Source of the DNA: an uncultured Saprospiraceae bacterium
Lineage (GTDB): Bacteria > Bacteroidota > Bacteroidia > Chitinophagales > Saprospiraceae
Direction of reading: 5' to 3'
DNA: 42,691 nucleotides
NCBI GenBank assembly: GCA_937941095.1
Contig: CALDYJ010000068.1
Span: 1-42,691, forward strand
Below are positions 1 through 7,643 of the stretch, in pieces. Position 1 is the stretch's first letter. The number at the start of each line of letters is the position of its first letter. Under the pieces are notes generated by a model. That model saw nothing but the letters and a program-made list of their open reading frames with translations. It was not told the DNA's origin and searched no databases. The translations under genes were made by a program, and so were the position numbers.

Positions 1-1
1 T

Positions 2-601
2 ATATTAGTTATTTATCTATTTATATTTTTAAGTGCTTGTACTTCTTCTCCGACACATGAAGATCCTTCAGATAAGTTACATTCTCCTAATTCATGTTTT
101 GCCACTATTGAAATACCAGCAGGAACTAATAAAAAGTATGATTATAATGAATCTAGCAAAGCATTAGAGCAGGATCATGTAAAAGGTGAGAAAAGGGTAA
201 TAAATTTTTTGCCTTATCCAGGAAATTATGGATTCATTCCAAATACCTTAATAAATGCAGAAAGTGGTGGAGAGGGCGAAGCCTTAGATGTACTTATTTT
301 AGCAGAATCACTTGAAAAAGGAACTAAGATGGAAATCCTTCCAATAGGAGTTTTATTACTTAAAGACAAAGGAAAAGAAGATTCGAAAATTATAGCTGTG
401 CCATGGGAAAGTAAGTTAAGAGTGATAGATGCGCCAGATTTTGCTACTTTTATAACAGAATATCAGGCTGCGCAACAAATTATCCAAGAATGGTTTTTAA
501 ATTATAAAGGGATTGGCTCTATTGAATTGTTAGGTTGGCGAGATGAGAAGTTCGCAAGAGCTTTTATCAAAAAATGGAGTACAAAAAATAAAACCAAGTG
601 A
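2..601 (+). CDS. Inorganic pyrophosphatase, lipoprotein type (5' end outside window)
   Basis: Family I soluble pyrophosphatase, hydrolysing PPi to two phosphates. The frame is open from the first bases of the window, so the true start lies upstream. A TTG near 209 is only an internal Leu codon. The visible N-terminus is the end of a hydrophobic segment followed by a lipobox (LSAC, Cys codon 38-40), so export and lipid anchoring are likely, whereas classical PPases are cytosolic. Family landmarks: IEIPAGTNKKYDYN, then YPGNYGFIPNTL, then the active-site block and KEDSKIIAVP, which matches the Asp102/Lys104 region of the E. coli enzyme. The usual D-G-D-P-x-D metal motif reads E-G-E-A-L-D at 272-289, a double Asp-to-Glu change. 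The stop overlaps the GTG start of the next gene by 4 bp, suggesting coupling. The family call is firm; activity is less certain. Confidence 0.88.
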   Translation: MLVIYLFIFLSACTSSPTHEDPSDKLHSPNSCFATIEIPAGTNKKYDYNESSKALEQDHVKGEKRVINFLPYPGNYGFIPNTLINAESGGEGEALDVLILAESLEKGTKMEILPIGVLLLKDKGKEDSKIIAVPWESKLRVIDAPDFATFITEYQAAQQIIQEWFLNYKGIGSIELLGWRDEKFARAFIKKWSTKNKTK

Positions 602-1110
602 AAAAACAAACATTGGAGACCAAAAGACTGGTACTAAGGATGCCAAAAAAGGATGATGATTACTTTTTATACCTTTTAAATAAAGATAAAGAAGTAATGA
701 AATATATAGGCCCTGTAAAGACTAGAGAAGAATCTAGCGATTATTTTAGGTTAGCAAGAGCCATTAGTTCAGAAAACTTTGGGTACCGTATAGCCATTGA
801 TAAACAAAGTGCAGAATTTGTTGGCTGGTTTGTTTTAAAACATTTAGATAAAACTGACCAAATAGAACTTGGGTATAGAATTATGAAAAAATATTGGGGC
901 CAAGGTTTAGCCACAGAAGGAGCAAAATCTATGATTGAAATGGCCTTCAATAAATTAAATGTAGATAAGTTAGTTGCAGTTACAGAACCTGAAAATAGTG
1001 CTTCAGAAAAAGTCCTTATAAAATTAGGTTTTCGCTTCATATCTGAAGCAAACTATTATGAAAATCGATTAAATTTCTTTGAACTAAGAAAATCTAGCTT
1101 TAGTAACTAA
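598..1110 (+). CDS. GNAT N-acetyltransferase, RimJ/RimL type
   Basis: An acetyl-CoA-dependent acyltransferase of 170 residues, the normal length for the family. The opening TLETKRLVLRMPKKDD is typical of Acetyltransf_3 proteins. The acetyl-CoA pyrophosphate loop is seen in IELGYRIMKKYWGQGLATEG (Q/R-x-x-G-x-G/A as W-G-Q-G-L-A), followed by the C-terminal motif ENSASEKVLIKLGF, which is the usual N-x-x-S-x-x-x-x-x-k-x-G-F. The start is a GTG sharing GTGA with the stop of the pyrophosphatase gene; no better ATG lies near the conserved N-terminus. The substrate cannot be read from sequence; relatives modify ribosomal protein N-termini, other proteins or small molecules. The family call is firm. 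Confidence 0.88.
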   Translation: MKKQTLETKRLVLRMPKKDDDYFLYLLNKDKEVMKYIGPVKTREESSDYFRLARAISSENFGYRIAIDKQSAEFVGWFVLKHLDKTDQIELGYRIMKKYWGQGLATEGAKSMIEMAFNKLNVDKLVAVTEPENSASEKVLIKLGFRFISEANYYENRLNFFELRKSSFSN

Positions 1111-1182
1111 AATTTAAACAATTGTAACATTAACTTGTTATGGAAAGGTCCAAAATTAAAATCAATTTTGTCCTTAAGTAAC

Positions 1183-2391
1183 ATGTCCACAGAAAAAGTT
1201 AATAAAGAAGTTTTGTTTGTAGATAAGGACAATAAAGACATCTCTTGGAAATATTCCTCCAATATTGCTGATCTCACAGAAGAATGGCGAAACATAAGTA
1301 AAAGTTGTAATGATGTATTTTTACAAATTCCTTTTTTAAAGGCTGTTCAAAATCATCCTCCATCAGATGTAAAAATATTTTACTTCATCTTTTATTATAA
1401 AGGTGAAGAATGTGGCATAGCTATCTTTCAATCTAAATTGTTCCGAGCTCGAGACAGCATAAAGAAGGAAGCAGGTGAAGGATTCATCAGAGGAACCATA
1501 AGAAACTTTATAGCCAATAGAATCAACTTCATGGCTTTATTAAATGGCAATGCATTACTTACTGGGGAGCATGGATTTCATTTTGACTATGATAAAATCT
1601 CGAAACAGCAAGTACCTGTTTTTATTTCTGCCGCGAATAAATTTTTAAAAAAGAATTCTTTTACAAAATCAAGATTTGGACTCATTAACATCGTCAAAGA
1701 TTTAGATGTTAATGAAAGCCTGAATGCGGATTGGGAGTTGGATAAATACAATAAAATTCAAGTCCAACCGAATATGATTTTACCGATTAGAGAAGCTTGG
1801 CTTAGTTTCGATGATTATCTCGCTGCTATGTCCTCTAAGTATAGAACAAAAGTAAAAAGAGGTTTAAAAAAATCGAAAGAGATAAAAAAACTTGAATTAA
1901 GTTTAAAAGATATAGAAAGACTTAACGATAAAATATTTGAACTGTATTCAAGCGTAAAGGATAATGCAAATTTCAATCTTTTCGAATTAAATAAAGAATA
2001 CTTTTTAGCACTTAAAAGAGAAATGGGCGATCAATTTAAATTGATCGCTTATTTTAAAGACGATGAATTAGTATCTTTTTATACCTTGATTTATAATAAT
2101 CACATCTTAGATGCTCATTTTTTGGGCTATAATAAAGAAGTAAATAAATCTTGCCAACTTTATTATAATATGCTAATTGATATGGTTAAGCATGGGATTG
2201 AAAATGATTTTAAAGAGGTAGAATTTGCTAGAACAGCAATGGAAATTAAAAGTACGATAGGAGCAGAACCGAGAGATTTAAAAATTTACATTAAGCATCC
2301 TAATAAGTATTTAAACAGACTAGTCAAGAGGGTTACTTCACTGATGAACCCAAAGATCGATTGGGAGCAAAGGCACCCTTTTAAAGTTTAG
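1183..2391 (+). CDS. GNAT/FemAB-like acyltransferase
   Basis: A protein of about 402 residues resembling the large Bacteroidota GNAT-fold proteins with an Acetyltransf_6 (BioF2-like) or FemAB-like domain. Supporting signs are the segment YLAAMSSKYRTKVKRGLKKS, where a basic helix precedes the acyltransferase core. Further on come the strand-rich core FKLIAYFKDDELVSFYTLIY, the helix CQLYYNMLIDMVKHGIENDF and the ending IDWEQRHPFKV. These families transfer acyl or aminoacyl groups to peptidoglycan, lipids or small molecules; the substrate here is unknown. I chose ATG 1183. The frame is open from a TTG at 1135, but those 16 extra residues are not conserved-looking. It lies 72 bp after the preceding GNAT gene and may share its transcript. 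Confidence 0.72.
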   Translation: MSTEKVNKEVLFVDKDNKDISWKYSSNIADLTEEWRNISKSCNDVFLQIPFLKAVQNHPPSDVKIFYFIFYYKGEECGIAIFQSKLFRARDSIKKEAGEGFIRGTIRNFIANRINFMALLNGNALLTGEHGFHFDYDKISKQQVPVFISAANKFLKKNSFTKSRFGLINIVKDLDVNESLNADWELDKYNKIQVQPNMILPIREAWLSFDDYLAAMSSKYRTKVKRGLKKSKEIKKLELSLKDIERLNDKIFELYSSVKDNANFNLFELNKEYFLALKREMGDQFKLIAYFKDDELVSFYTLIYNNHILDAHFLGYNKEVNKSCQLYYNMLIDMVKHGIENDFKEVEFARTAMEIKSTIGAEPRDLKIYIKHPNKYLNRLVKRVTSLMNPKIDWEQRHPFKV

Positions 2392-2473
2392 ATGGGATCA
2401 ATTGTTTGGTTTCTCAATTAAAATTGATACTGAAACACTAAAGACTTTCCACCTTCTCAGTTTTGGAACTATT

Positions 2474-2854
2474 TTACTTTCCGCTTCTTCTTAAATCACT
2501 GGCTTTATCTGAACCATACAAGTTAAAAAGTTTTTTTCTGTATTCTTCTCTTTGCGACTCCTGTCTATGGTAAGATTCCATAGTAGGTTGATCTATAACT
2601 AATTCTTCAATGTAAAAATTATGATTGGCCGCTATAGCTTCTTTAGACTGGAAGAGTGTAAAAAAGACAAAAGTACTTAAGCCAATAAGCATAGCTAATG
2701 AAGCAGCGAGGTTGAGGAACTTGTTTTTCTTCTTCTTTTCTATCGTCCTATTATCTAACTTATCTTCAAGCCGATCCCAAAGCTTAGCAGAAGGATCTAC
2801 AGAAAGCTTTTCGCTTTTCTGTTTAAACTGATCTAAATAATTATTTGCACCCAT
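2474..2854 (-). CDS. Probable anti-sigma factor, single membrane span
   Basis: A 126-residue protein with a charged cytoplasmic N-terminal part (about 1-44, including SAKLWDRLEDKLD), one hydrophobic segment (about 46-68, LAASLAMLIGLSTFVFFTLF) and a short, charged extracytoplasmic tail. It begins 12 bp after the stop of the ECF sigma factor and is surely co-transcribed with it. That gene order and topology are typical of Bacteroidota anti-sigma proteins, which hold the sigma factor at the membrane. I see no canonical zinc-binding H-x3-C-x2-C motif, so it is not a ZAS-type anti-sigma, and the function rests on position and topology. A small unrelated membrane protein is the alternative. Confidence 0.6.
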   Translation of the reverse strand: MGANNYLDQFKQKSEKLSVDPSAKLWDRLEDKLDNRTIEKKKKNKFLNLAASLAMLIGLSTFVFFTLFQSKEAIAANHNFYIEELVIDQPTMESYHRQESQREEYRKKLFNLYGSDKASDLRRSGK

Positions 2855-2866
2855 TAGTTTATAAAT

Positions 2867-3427
2867 TTAGCCGACTCCTCCTAATTCTTGTTTGATGATT
2901 AGATCTTTGAGTCGCTTTTTAGCCAAGATTAATTGAGACTTTGAAGTGTTAATGCTGATTCCAAGTTTTTCTGCAATTTCTCTATGTTTAAATCCTTCGA
3001 TTACATAAAGATTAAAAACGGTTCTATATCCTGTTGGAAGTTTATCAAGTAATTTTAGAATGTCTTTTACTTGAAGCTCATCTTGGACATTAATACTGGT
3101 CTTAATTTCAACGTTGCTGATTTCTACCTTAAGTTTGAAATTGTGATTCTTTCTGATAAACATTAATGATTCATTAATGACAATCCTCTTCATCCATCCT
3201 TCAAAACTTCCATTACCACTATACTGGTGGATGTTGTTGAAGATTTTATAAAAGGCATCTATCATCACATCTTCTGCATCTTCATTAATTTTCACATATC
3301 TTCTGCTGATCCCTAAGAAGAGTCCTGCATACTTATTATACAGCCATTTTTGGACCTGTCTGTTGTCCTCTTTTAAAGCTTGTATGATTGCAGCCTCTGT
3401 CACGATATGTGGGTTTTTTATGACCAT
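2867..3427 (-). CDS. ECF (sigma-70 family) RNA polymerase sigma factor
   Basis: A 186-residue group IV sigma factor. Region 2 is seen as EDAEDVMIDAFYKIFNNIHQ followed by GSFEGWMKRIVINES (core binding and -10 recognition). Region 4 is LLDKLPTGYRTVFNLYVIEG followed by the helix-turn-helix HREIAEKLGISINTSKSQL and LAKKRLK. Sigma-1.1 and region 3 are absent, as expected for ECF factors. The gene is first in a two-gene unit with a probable membrane anti-sigma protein and diverges from lysA; the roughly 100 bp between them holds both promoters. The stimulus and regulon are unknown. In Porphyromonas an ECF factor controls T9SS genes, and T9SS cargo lies a few kb away, but no link is shown here. Confidence 0.9.
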   Translation of the reverse strand: MVIKNPHIVTEAAIIQALKEDNRQVQKWLYNKYAGLFLGISRRYVKINEDAEDVMIDAFYKIFNNIHQYSGNGSFEGWMKRIVINESLMFIRKNHNFKLKVEISNVEIKTSINVQDELQVKDILKLLDKLPTGYRTVFNLYVIEGFKHREIAEKLGISINTSKSQLILAKKRLKDLIIKQELGGVG

Positions 3428-3456
3428 ACACTTTCAAAGATGTATATAAGTCAGAT

Positions 3457-3489
3457 TTTGGTGTATGAAGAGCGTATTTTTTATATTTG
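3457..3489 (+). promoter_or_regulatory. Candidate Bacteroidota-type promoter for lysA
   Basis: TTTG (3457-3460), a 21-base spacer, and TATATTTG (3482-3489). This matches the Bacteroidota consensus of a TTTG-like -33 element and a TAnnTTTG -7 element, with a spacer slightly longer than the usual 19 or so. Transcription would start near 3495, giving a leader of about 35 bases before the ATG at 3529. The assignment is by pattern only. Confidence 0.5.
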
Positions 3490-3528
3490 CGCTCATTCTA
3501 TTTAAAATATACATAAAAATCCTCAATA

Positions 3529-4779
3529 ATGGAACTGAATGATGGAAAATTCCTATTTCAGGGTGGAGTAGATCCCCTAAATATATGCGAGCAATATGGA
3601 TGTCCTGTCTATATTTATGACACTAGTATTATCAAACGCCAATACGATAGATTAAACAATGCGATAAACTTACCAAAGTCAAAGATCAACTATGCTTGTA
3701 AGGCTTTGACAAACATTAATATCCTTAAATTTTTGCAGCAACTAGGTGCAGGCTTGGATACAGTGTCCATACAAGAAGTGAAACTTGGTTTAAAAGCTGG
3801 CTTTAAACCAGATGATATCATTTACACACCAAATTGTGTCTCTTTAAAGGAAATTGAAGACGCAATGAATTTAGGGGTGAAAATAAACATTGATAATCTA
3901 TCGATATTGGAACAATTCGGACATTTATATCCAGAATATCCAGTTTGTGTAAGAATCAATCCTCACATCTTTGCAGGAGGAAATAATAAGATTTCTGTGG
4001 GGCACATTGATTCGAAATTTGGGATTTCATTTCACCAAGTGCCTCATTTGAAGCGAGTGGTAGAAGCAACTAATTTAAAAGTAGTAGGTCTCCATATGCA
4101 TACGGGTTCCGATATTTTGGACATAGAAGTATTCTTGCAAGGCTGCGAAATATTATTGAACACAGCAAAAGGATTTAATGACTTAGAATACTTAGATTTA
4201 GGCTCAGGTTTTAAGGTACCTTATAAGCCTAATGACATAAGTACCGATATAGAAGAATTAGGACAAAGAATTTCTAATAGGTTTAGAGTTTTTTGTGAAG
4301 AATATGGAAAGGACCTTACCTTAATGTTTGAGCCAGGTAAATTTTTAGTCAGTGAGGCTGGCTATTTTTGTTCCAAAGTCAATGTTGTAAAACAAACAAT
4401 CTCTACGGTATTTGCAGGAGTTGATTCAGGATTAAATCATTTGATAAGGCCGATGTTTTATGGTTCGCATCATGAGATTTTCAACTTGAGCCAACCAAAT
4501 AATAAACCTCGAATTTATACCATTGTCGGCTACATCTGCGAAACCGATACATTTGGAGTAAATCGTAAAATATCTGAAATAGCAGAAGGAGACATACTTT
4601 GCTTCAAAAATGCAGGGGCTTATTGTTTTACCATGTCTTCAAATTATAATTCGAGGTATAGACCAGCAGAAGTAATGGTCCATGAAGGACAGGCTCATCT
4701 GATCAGAGCCAGAGAAACAATGGATGACCTACTTCGTAATCAGGTAGAAGTGAATTTTTTAGAGAAAAGTATTGTTTAA
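3529..4779 (+). CDS. lysA: Diaminopimelate decarboxylase
   Basis: A PLP enzyme that decarboxylates meso-diaminopimelate to L-lysine in the last step of lysine synthesis. At 416 residues it is full length. The fold type III barrel carries the Schiff-base lysine in NYACKALTNINI (Lys58) and the phosphate-binding region HMHTGSDI. The second domain has EPGKFLVSEAGYF, the catalytic Cys in GYICETDTFG, and the substrate/PLP-contacting GAYCFTMSSNYNSRYRPAE. The CETDTF version of the Cys motif is what I know from Bacteroidota LysA. The ATG start sits about 35 bases after a good promoter. It is followed by valS with 72 bp between them, including a small stem-loop. Confidence in both family and function is high. 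Confidence 0.95.
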   Translation: MELNDGKFLFQGGVDPLNICEQYGCPVYIYDTSIIKRQYDRLNNAINLPKSKINYACKALTNINILKFLQQLGAGLDTVSIQEVKLGLKAGFKPDDIIYTPNCVSLKEIEDAMNLGVKINIDNLSILEQFGHLYPEYPVCVRINPHIFAGGNNKISVGHIDSKFGISFHQVPHLKRVVEATNLKVVGLHMHTGSDILDIEVFLQGCEILLNTAKGFNDLEYLDLGSGFKVPYKPNDISTDIEELGQRISNRFRVFCEEYGKDLTLMFEPGKFLVSEAGYFCSKVNVVKQTISTVFAGVDSGLNHLIRPMFYGSHHEIFNLSQPNNKPRIYTIVGYICETDTFGVNRKISEIAEGDILCFKNAGAYCFTMSSNYNSRYRPAEVMVHEGQAHLIRARETMDDLLRNQVEVNFLEKSIV

Positions 4780-4794
4780 GTAAGAATACATAAT

Positions 4795-4817
4795 TTCAAG
4801 TCTATGGATGACTTGAA
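4795..4817 (+). terminator. Stem-loop after lysA (weak terminator candidate)
   Basis: An 8-bp perfect stem, TTCAAGTC (4795-4802) and GACTTGAA (4810-4817), with a 7-base loop, 15 bp after the lysA stop. No U-run follows, so it may only attenuate transcription or be an RNA-processing element ahead of valS. Confidence 0.3.
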
Positions 4818-4851
4818 TTAATATCGTTTGTAAAATTTTTAAAATTAGTTT

Positions 4852-7575
4852 ATGGAATTGACAGCAAGGTACAGTGCCAAAGAAACAGAAGAAAAATGGT
4901 ATAAGCATTGGAATGATAAAAATTATTTCAGCTCTACACCAGATGATAGAGAACCTTTTACTATTGTCATACCTCCACCAAATGTAACAGGTGTCCTGCA
5001 CATGGGACATATGCTCAATAATACGATTCAAGATATCTTAATTAGACGTGCAAGATTGCAAGGTAAAAATGCATGTTGGGTTCCAGGAACTGATCATGCT
5101 TCCATCGCTACAGAAGCGAAGGTTGTAAAGATGCTTAAAGAAAAAGGTATTAAAAAGTCTGATATTACAAGAGAAGAGTTTTTAAATTATGCTTTCGAAT
5201 GGAAAGACAAATATGGGGGAATCATTTTAGACCAACTCCAAAAACTTGGTGCTTCTTGTGATTGGAACCGTACCAGGTTCACAATGGAAGAAAAGCTATC
5301 AAAGGCCGTCATAAAAGTATTTGTAGATCTTCACAAAAAAGGTAAAATTTATAAAGGCTTGAGGATGACCAATTGGGATCCAATAGCACTCACTGCTTTA
5401 TCTAACGAGGAGGTAATTCATAAAGAAGAAAATTCTAGACTCTTTTATGTAAAATATAAAGTAGTTGGAGAAGAGGATGAATGGGTGACTATAGCAACTG
5501 TAAGACCTGAAACTATATTAGGAGATGCTGCTGTTGCCATAAACCCTAAAGATGAAAGGTATACTCATTTGCACGGTAAAAAAGTTATCATACCTAAAGT
5601 AAATAGAGAGGTGCCAATTATTCTAGATGACTATGTAGACATAGAATTCGGAACAGGTTGTCTGAAAATTACCCCTGCACACGATCCTAACGATTACGAA
5701 ATTGGAAAGAAGCATGGGCTAGAAGTTATCGATACCATTAACCTAGATGGGACCTTAAATGAGAAAGCACAGTTTTTTATCGGCATGGATAGATTCGATG
5801 CTAGAAAAGCAATGGCTAAGGACCTTGAAGCAAGTGGACACCTAGTTAAAATTGAAGATTATAGAAATAAAGTTGGTAGATCTGAACGAACCAACGCCGT
5901 TGTTGAGCCTAAGTTGACTGAGCAATGGTTTATGGATATGAAAGATTTAGCAGCCACCGCATTAAAGGCTGTTGACTCTGGGGAAGTGAGGTTTTTTCCA
6001 AGTCATTTTTGGAGTACCTATTACAATTGGTTAAACGAAGACAACATTCGTGATTGGTGTATTTCTAGACAGCTGTGGTGGGGCCAAAGAATCCCTGCTT
6101 ACTATTATAAAGACGAAACCTTTGTAGCTGAAACAGCTGAAGAAGCCTTAGCTCAAGCCAAAGCTAAAACGGGCAATGAAGGATTAAGTCTTGATGATCT
6201 CCGACAAGAAGAAGATGTAGTTGATACTTGGTTTTCATCTTGGTTGTGGCCGATCTCTGTTTTTGACGGATTTGATACGCAAGAAGAATTAGCATATTAT
6301 TACCCTACAAATGTTTTAGTAACTGGATGGGACATCATCTTCTTTTGGGTAGCAAGAATGATCATGTCAGGATATGAGTATTCAGAAGAATTGCTGGGTA
6401 AAGCCATCACAGATAAAAAAGGGAAAATGCCTTTTAATGATGTTTACTTTACAGGAATGGTTCGTGATAATAAACGAAGAAAAATGAGTAAGAGCCTCGG
6501 GAATTCTCCAGATGCACTTGAGTTGATTAATATTTATGGAGCAGATGGTGTTAGGTTTGGAATGATCTCAAGTGGCTCAGTAGGAAATGACATTATTTTT
6601 GATGCGCCCATTGATCCGGTCACTAAAAAAGTAGCAAATGAGAGTAAGCTTTGTGATCAAGGTCAAAATTTCTGCAATAAAATGTGGAATGCTCTTAAAT
6701 TAATCAAAGGTTGGGAAGTTGTTGAAGAAGCTGATGATGCAACATTAGCTGTAAACCAGAAGGCTGCTGATTGGTTTGAAAACAAATTAAGAAAAACCAT
6801 TGCCGAAACAGAAGAGAAGTTTAAAACCTATAGACTCAGTGACATCATCGTAAGCTTGTATAGTTTTGTTTGGGGAGACTTTTGTTCTTGGTACCTTGAA
6901 ATGATAAAACCTCAGTATCAAAAACCAATCGACAGAAAAACTTTAAATCAGTCTATTGCATTTTTTGAACGATTGATGACGCTTTTACATCCTTTTATGC
7001 CTTTTGTCACTGAAGAAATATGGCATCAATTAAATAAAAGAGAAGAAGGAGAAGATTGTGTGATTTCGACCTATCCTAGCATTGAATCATTTGATCAATC
7101 CACCATAAATAATGTAGAATTGATAAAAGACATCGTTTCATGCATTAGAGAAGCTCGATCGACAAATGGAGTAGGGAAGTTCGAACCGGTACCTTTCCAT
7201 ATTCAAGAATCTGAGAAAGCTCAAGCATTGTTTAGTGATGAAGGTTTGAAATTGATGCTTAAGAAAATGGCTGTTCTTTCCGAGATTTCTTTTGCTACTG
7301 AAGAGCCAACAGATACATTGAATTTTATTTCTGGGACAGAGAAATTTTATGTGGGTATTGTTAAAAAGATGAATAAAGAGGAAGAGATAGATAAGCTAGA
7401 GAAAGAACTTGAAAGGAATCAAAGTTTGTTTAGATCTGCATCAGGAAAATTGTCTAATGAAAAATTTGTAAGCGGGGCACCTGAGGTAGTTGTTCAAAAA
7501 GAAAAGCAAAAACAAGCAGATGCAGAAGCAAGAATTAAAATGTTAGAAGAAGAATTAGAAAAATTGAAAAATTAA
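4852..7575 (+). CDS. valS: Valyl-tRNA synthetase
   Basis: A class I synthetase that charges tRNA-Val. The 907 residues fit the family. In order: the Rossmann fold with the HIGH-type signature PPPNVTGVLHMGHML (near residue 50), the GTDHASIATEAKV segment, and the CP1 editing domain (roughly 190-350) with ATVRPETILGDAAVAINPKD and TPAHDPNDYEIG. Next come the second half of the catalytic core with WISRQLWWGQRIPAYY-like residues and GWDIIFFWVARMI, and the KMSKS motif in RRKMSKSLGNSPD. The anticodon-binding helical domain and a C-terminal coiled coil from about 840 (many E/K/L residues ending EEELEKLKN) complete it. The ATG at 4852 begins right at the conserved N-terminal helix. It is followed by a strong terminator hairpin. 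Confidence 0.97.
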   Translation: MELTARYSAKETEEKWYKHWNDKNYFSSTPDDREPFTIVIPPPNVTGVLHMGHMLNNTIQDILIRRARLQGKNACWVPGTDHASIATEAKVVKMLKEKGIKKSDITREEFLNYAFEWKDKYGGIILDQLQKLGASCDWNRTRFTMEEKLSKAVIKVFVDLHKKGKIYKGLRMTNWDPIALTALSNEEVIHKEENSRLFYVKYKVVGEEDEWVTIATVRPETILGDAAVAINPKDERYTHLHGKKVIIPKVNREVPIILDDYVDIEFGTGCLKITPAHDPNDYEIGKKHGLEVIDTINLDGTLNEKAQFFIGMDRFDARKAMAKDLEASGHLVKIEDYRNKVGRSERTNAVVEPKLTEQWFMDMKDLAATALKAVDSGEVRFFPSHFWSTYYNWLNEDNIRDWCISRQLWWGQRIPAYYYKDETFVAETAEEALAQAKAKTGNEGLSLDDLRQEEDVVDTWFSSWLWPISVFDGFDTQEELAYYYPTNVLVTGWDIIFFWVARMIMSGYEYSEELLGKAITDKKGKMPFNDVYFTGMVRDNKRRKMSKSLGNSPDALELINIYGADGVRFGMISSGSVGNDIIFDAPIDPVTKKVANESKLCDQGQNFCNKMWNALKLIKGWEVVEEADDATLAVNQKAADWFENKLRKTIAETEEKFKTYRLSDIIVSLYSFVWGDFCSWYLEMIKPQYQKPIDRKTLNQSIAFFERLMTLLHPFMPFVTEEIWHQLNKREEGEDCVISTYPSIESFDQSTINNVELIKDIVSCIREARSTNGVGKFEPVPFHIQESEKAQALFSDEGLKLMLKKMAVLSEISFATEEPTDTLNFISGTEKFYVGIVKKMNKEEEIDKLEKELERNQSLFRSASGKLSNEKFVSGAPEVVVQKEKQKQADAEARIKMLEEELEKLKN

Positions 7576-7595
7576 TTCTGATTGAATACAAATAC

Positions 7596-7632
7596 AAAGG
7601 GCAAGCATCCACAGAGGTACTTGCCCTTTTTA
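7596..7632 (+). terminator. Rho-independent terminator after valS
   Basis: AAAGGGCAAG (7596-7605) pairs perfectly with CTTGCCCTTT (7620-7629), followed by a T-run to 7632. It lies 21 bp past the valS stop and just before the convergent stop at 7644. The opposite strand also reads through the hairpin, but its T-tract there is short. Confidence 0.85.
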
Positions 7633-7643
7633 TTTGTCTATCC

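Noticed and set aside
209..601. A 130-aa pyrophosphatase starting at TTG 209
   Set aside because: The frame is open to the window edge and the upstream residues include a lipobox and the conserved IEIPAGTNKKY strand, so the TTG is internal.
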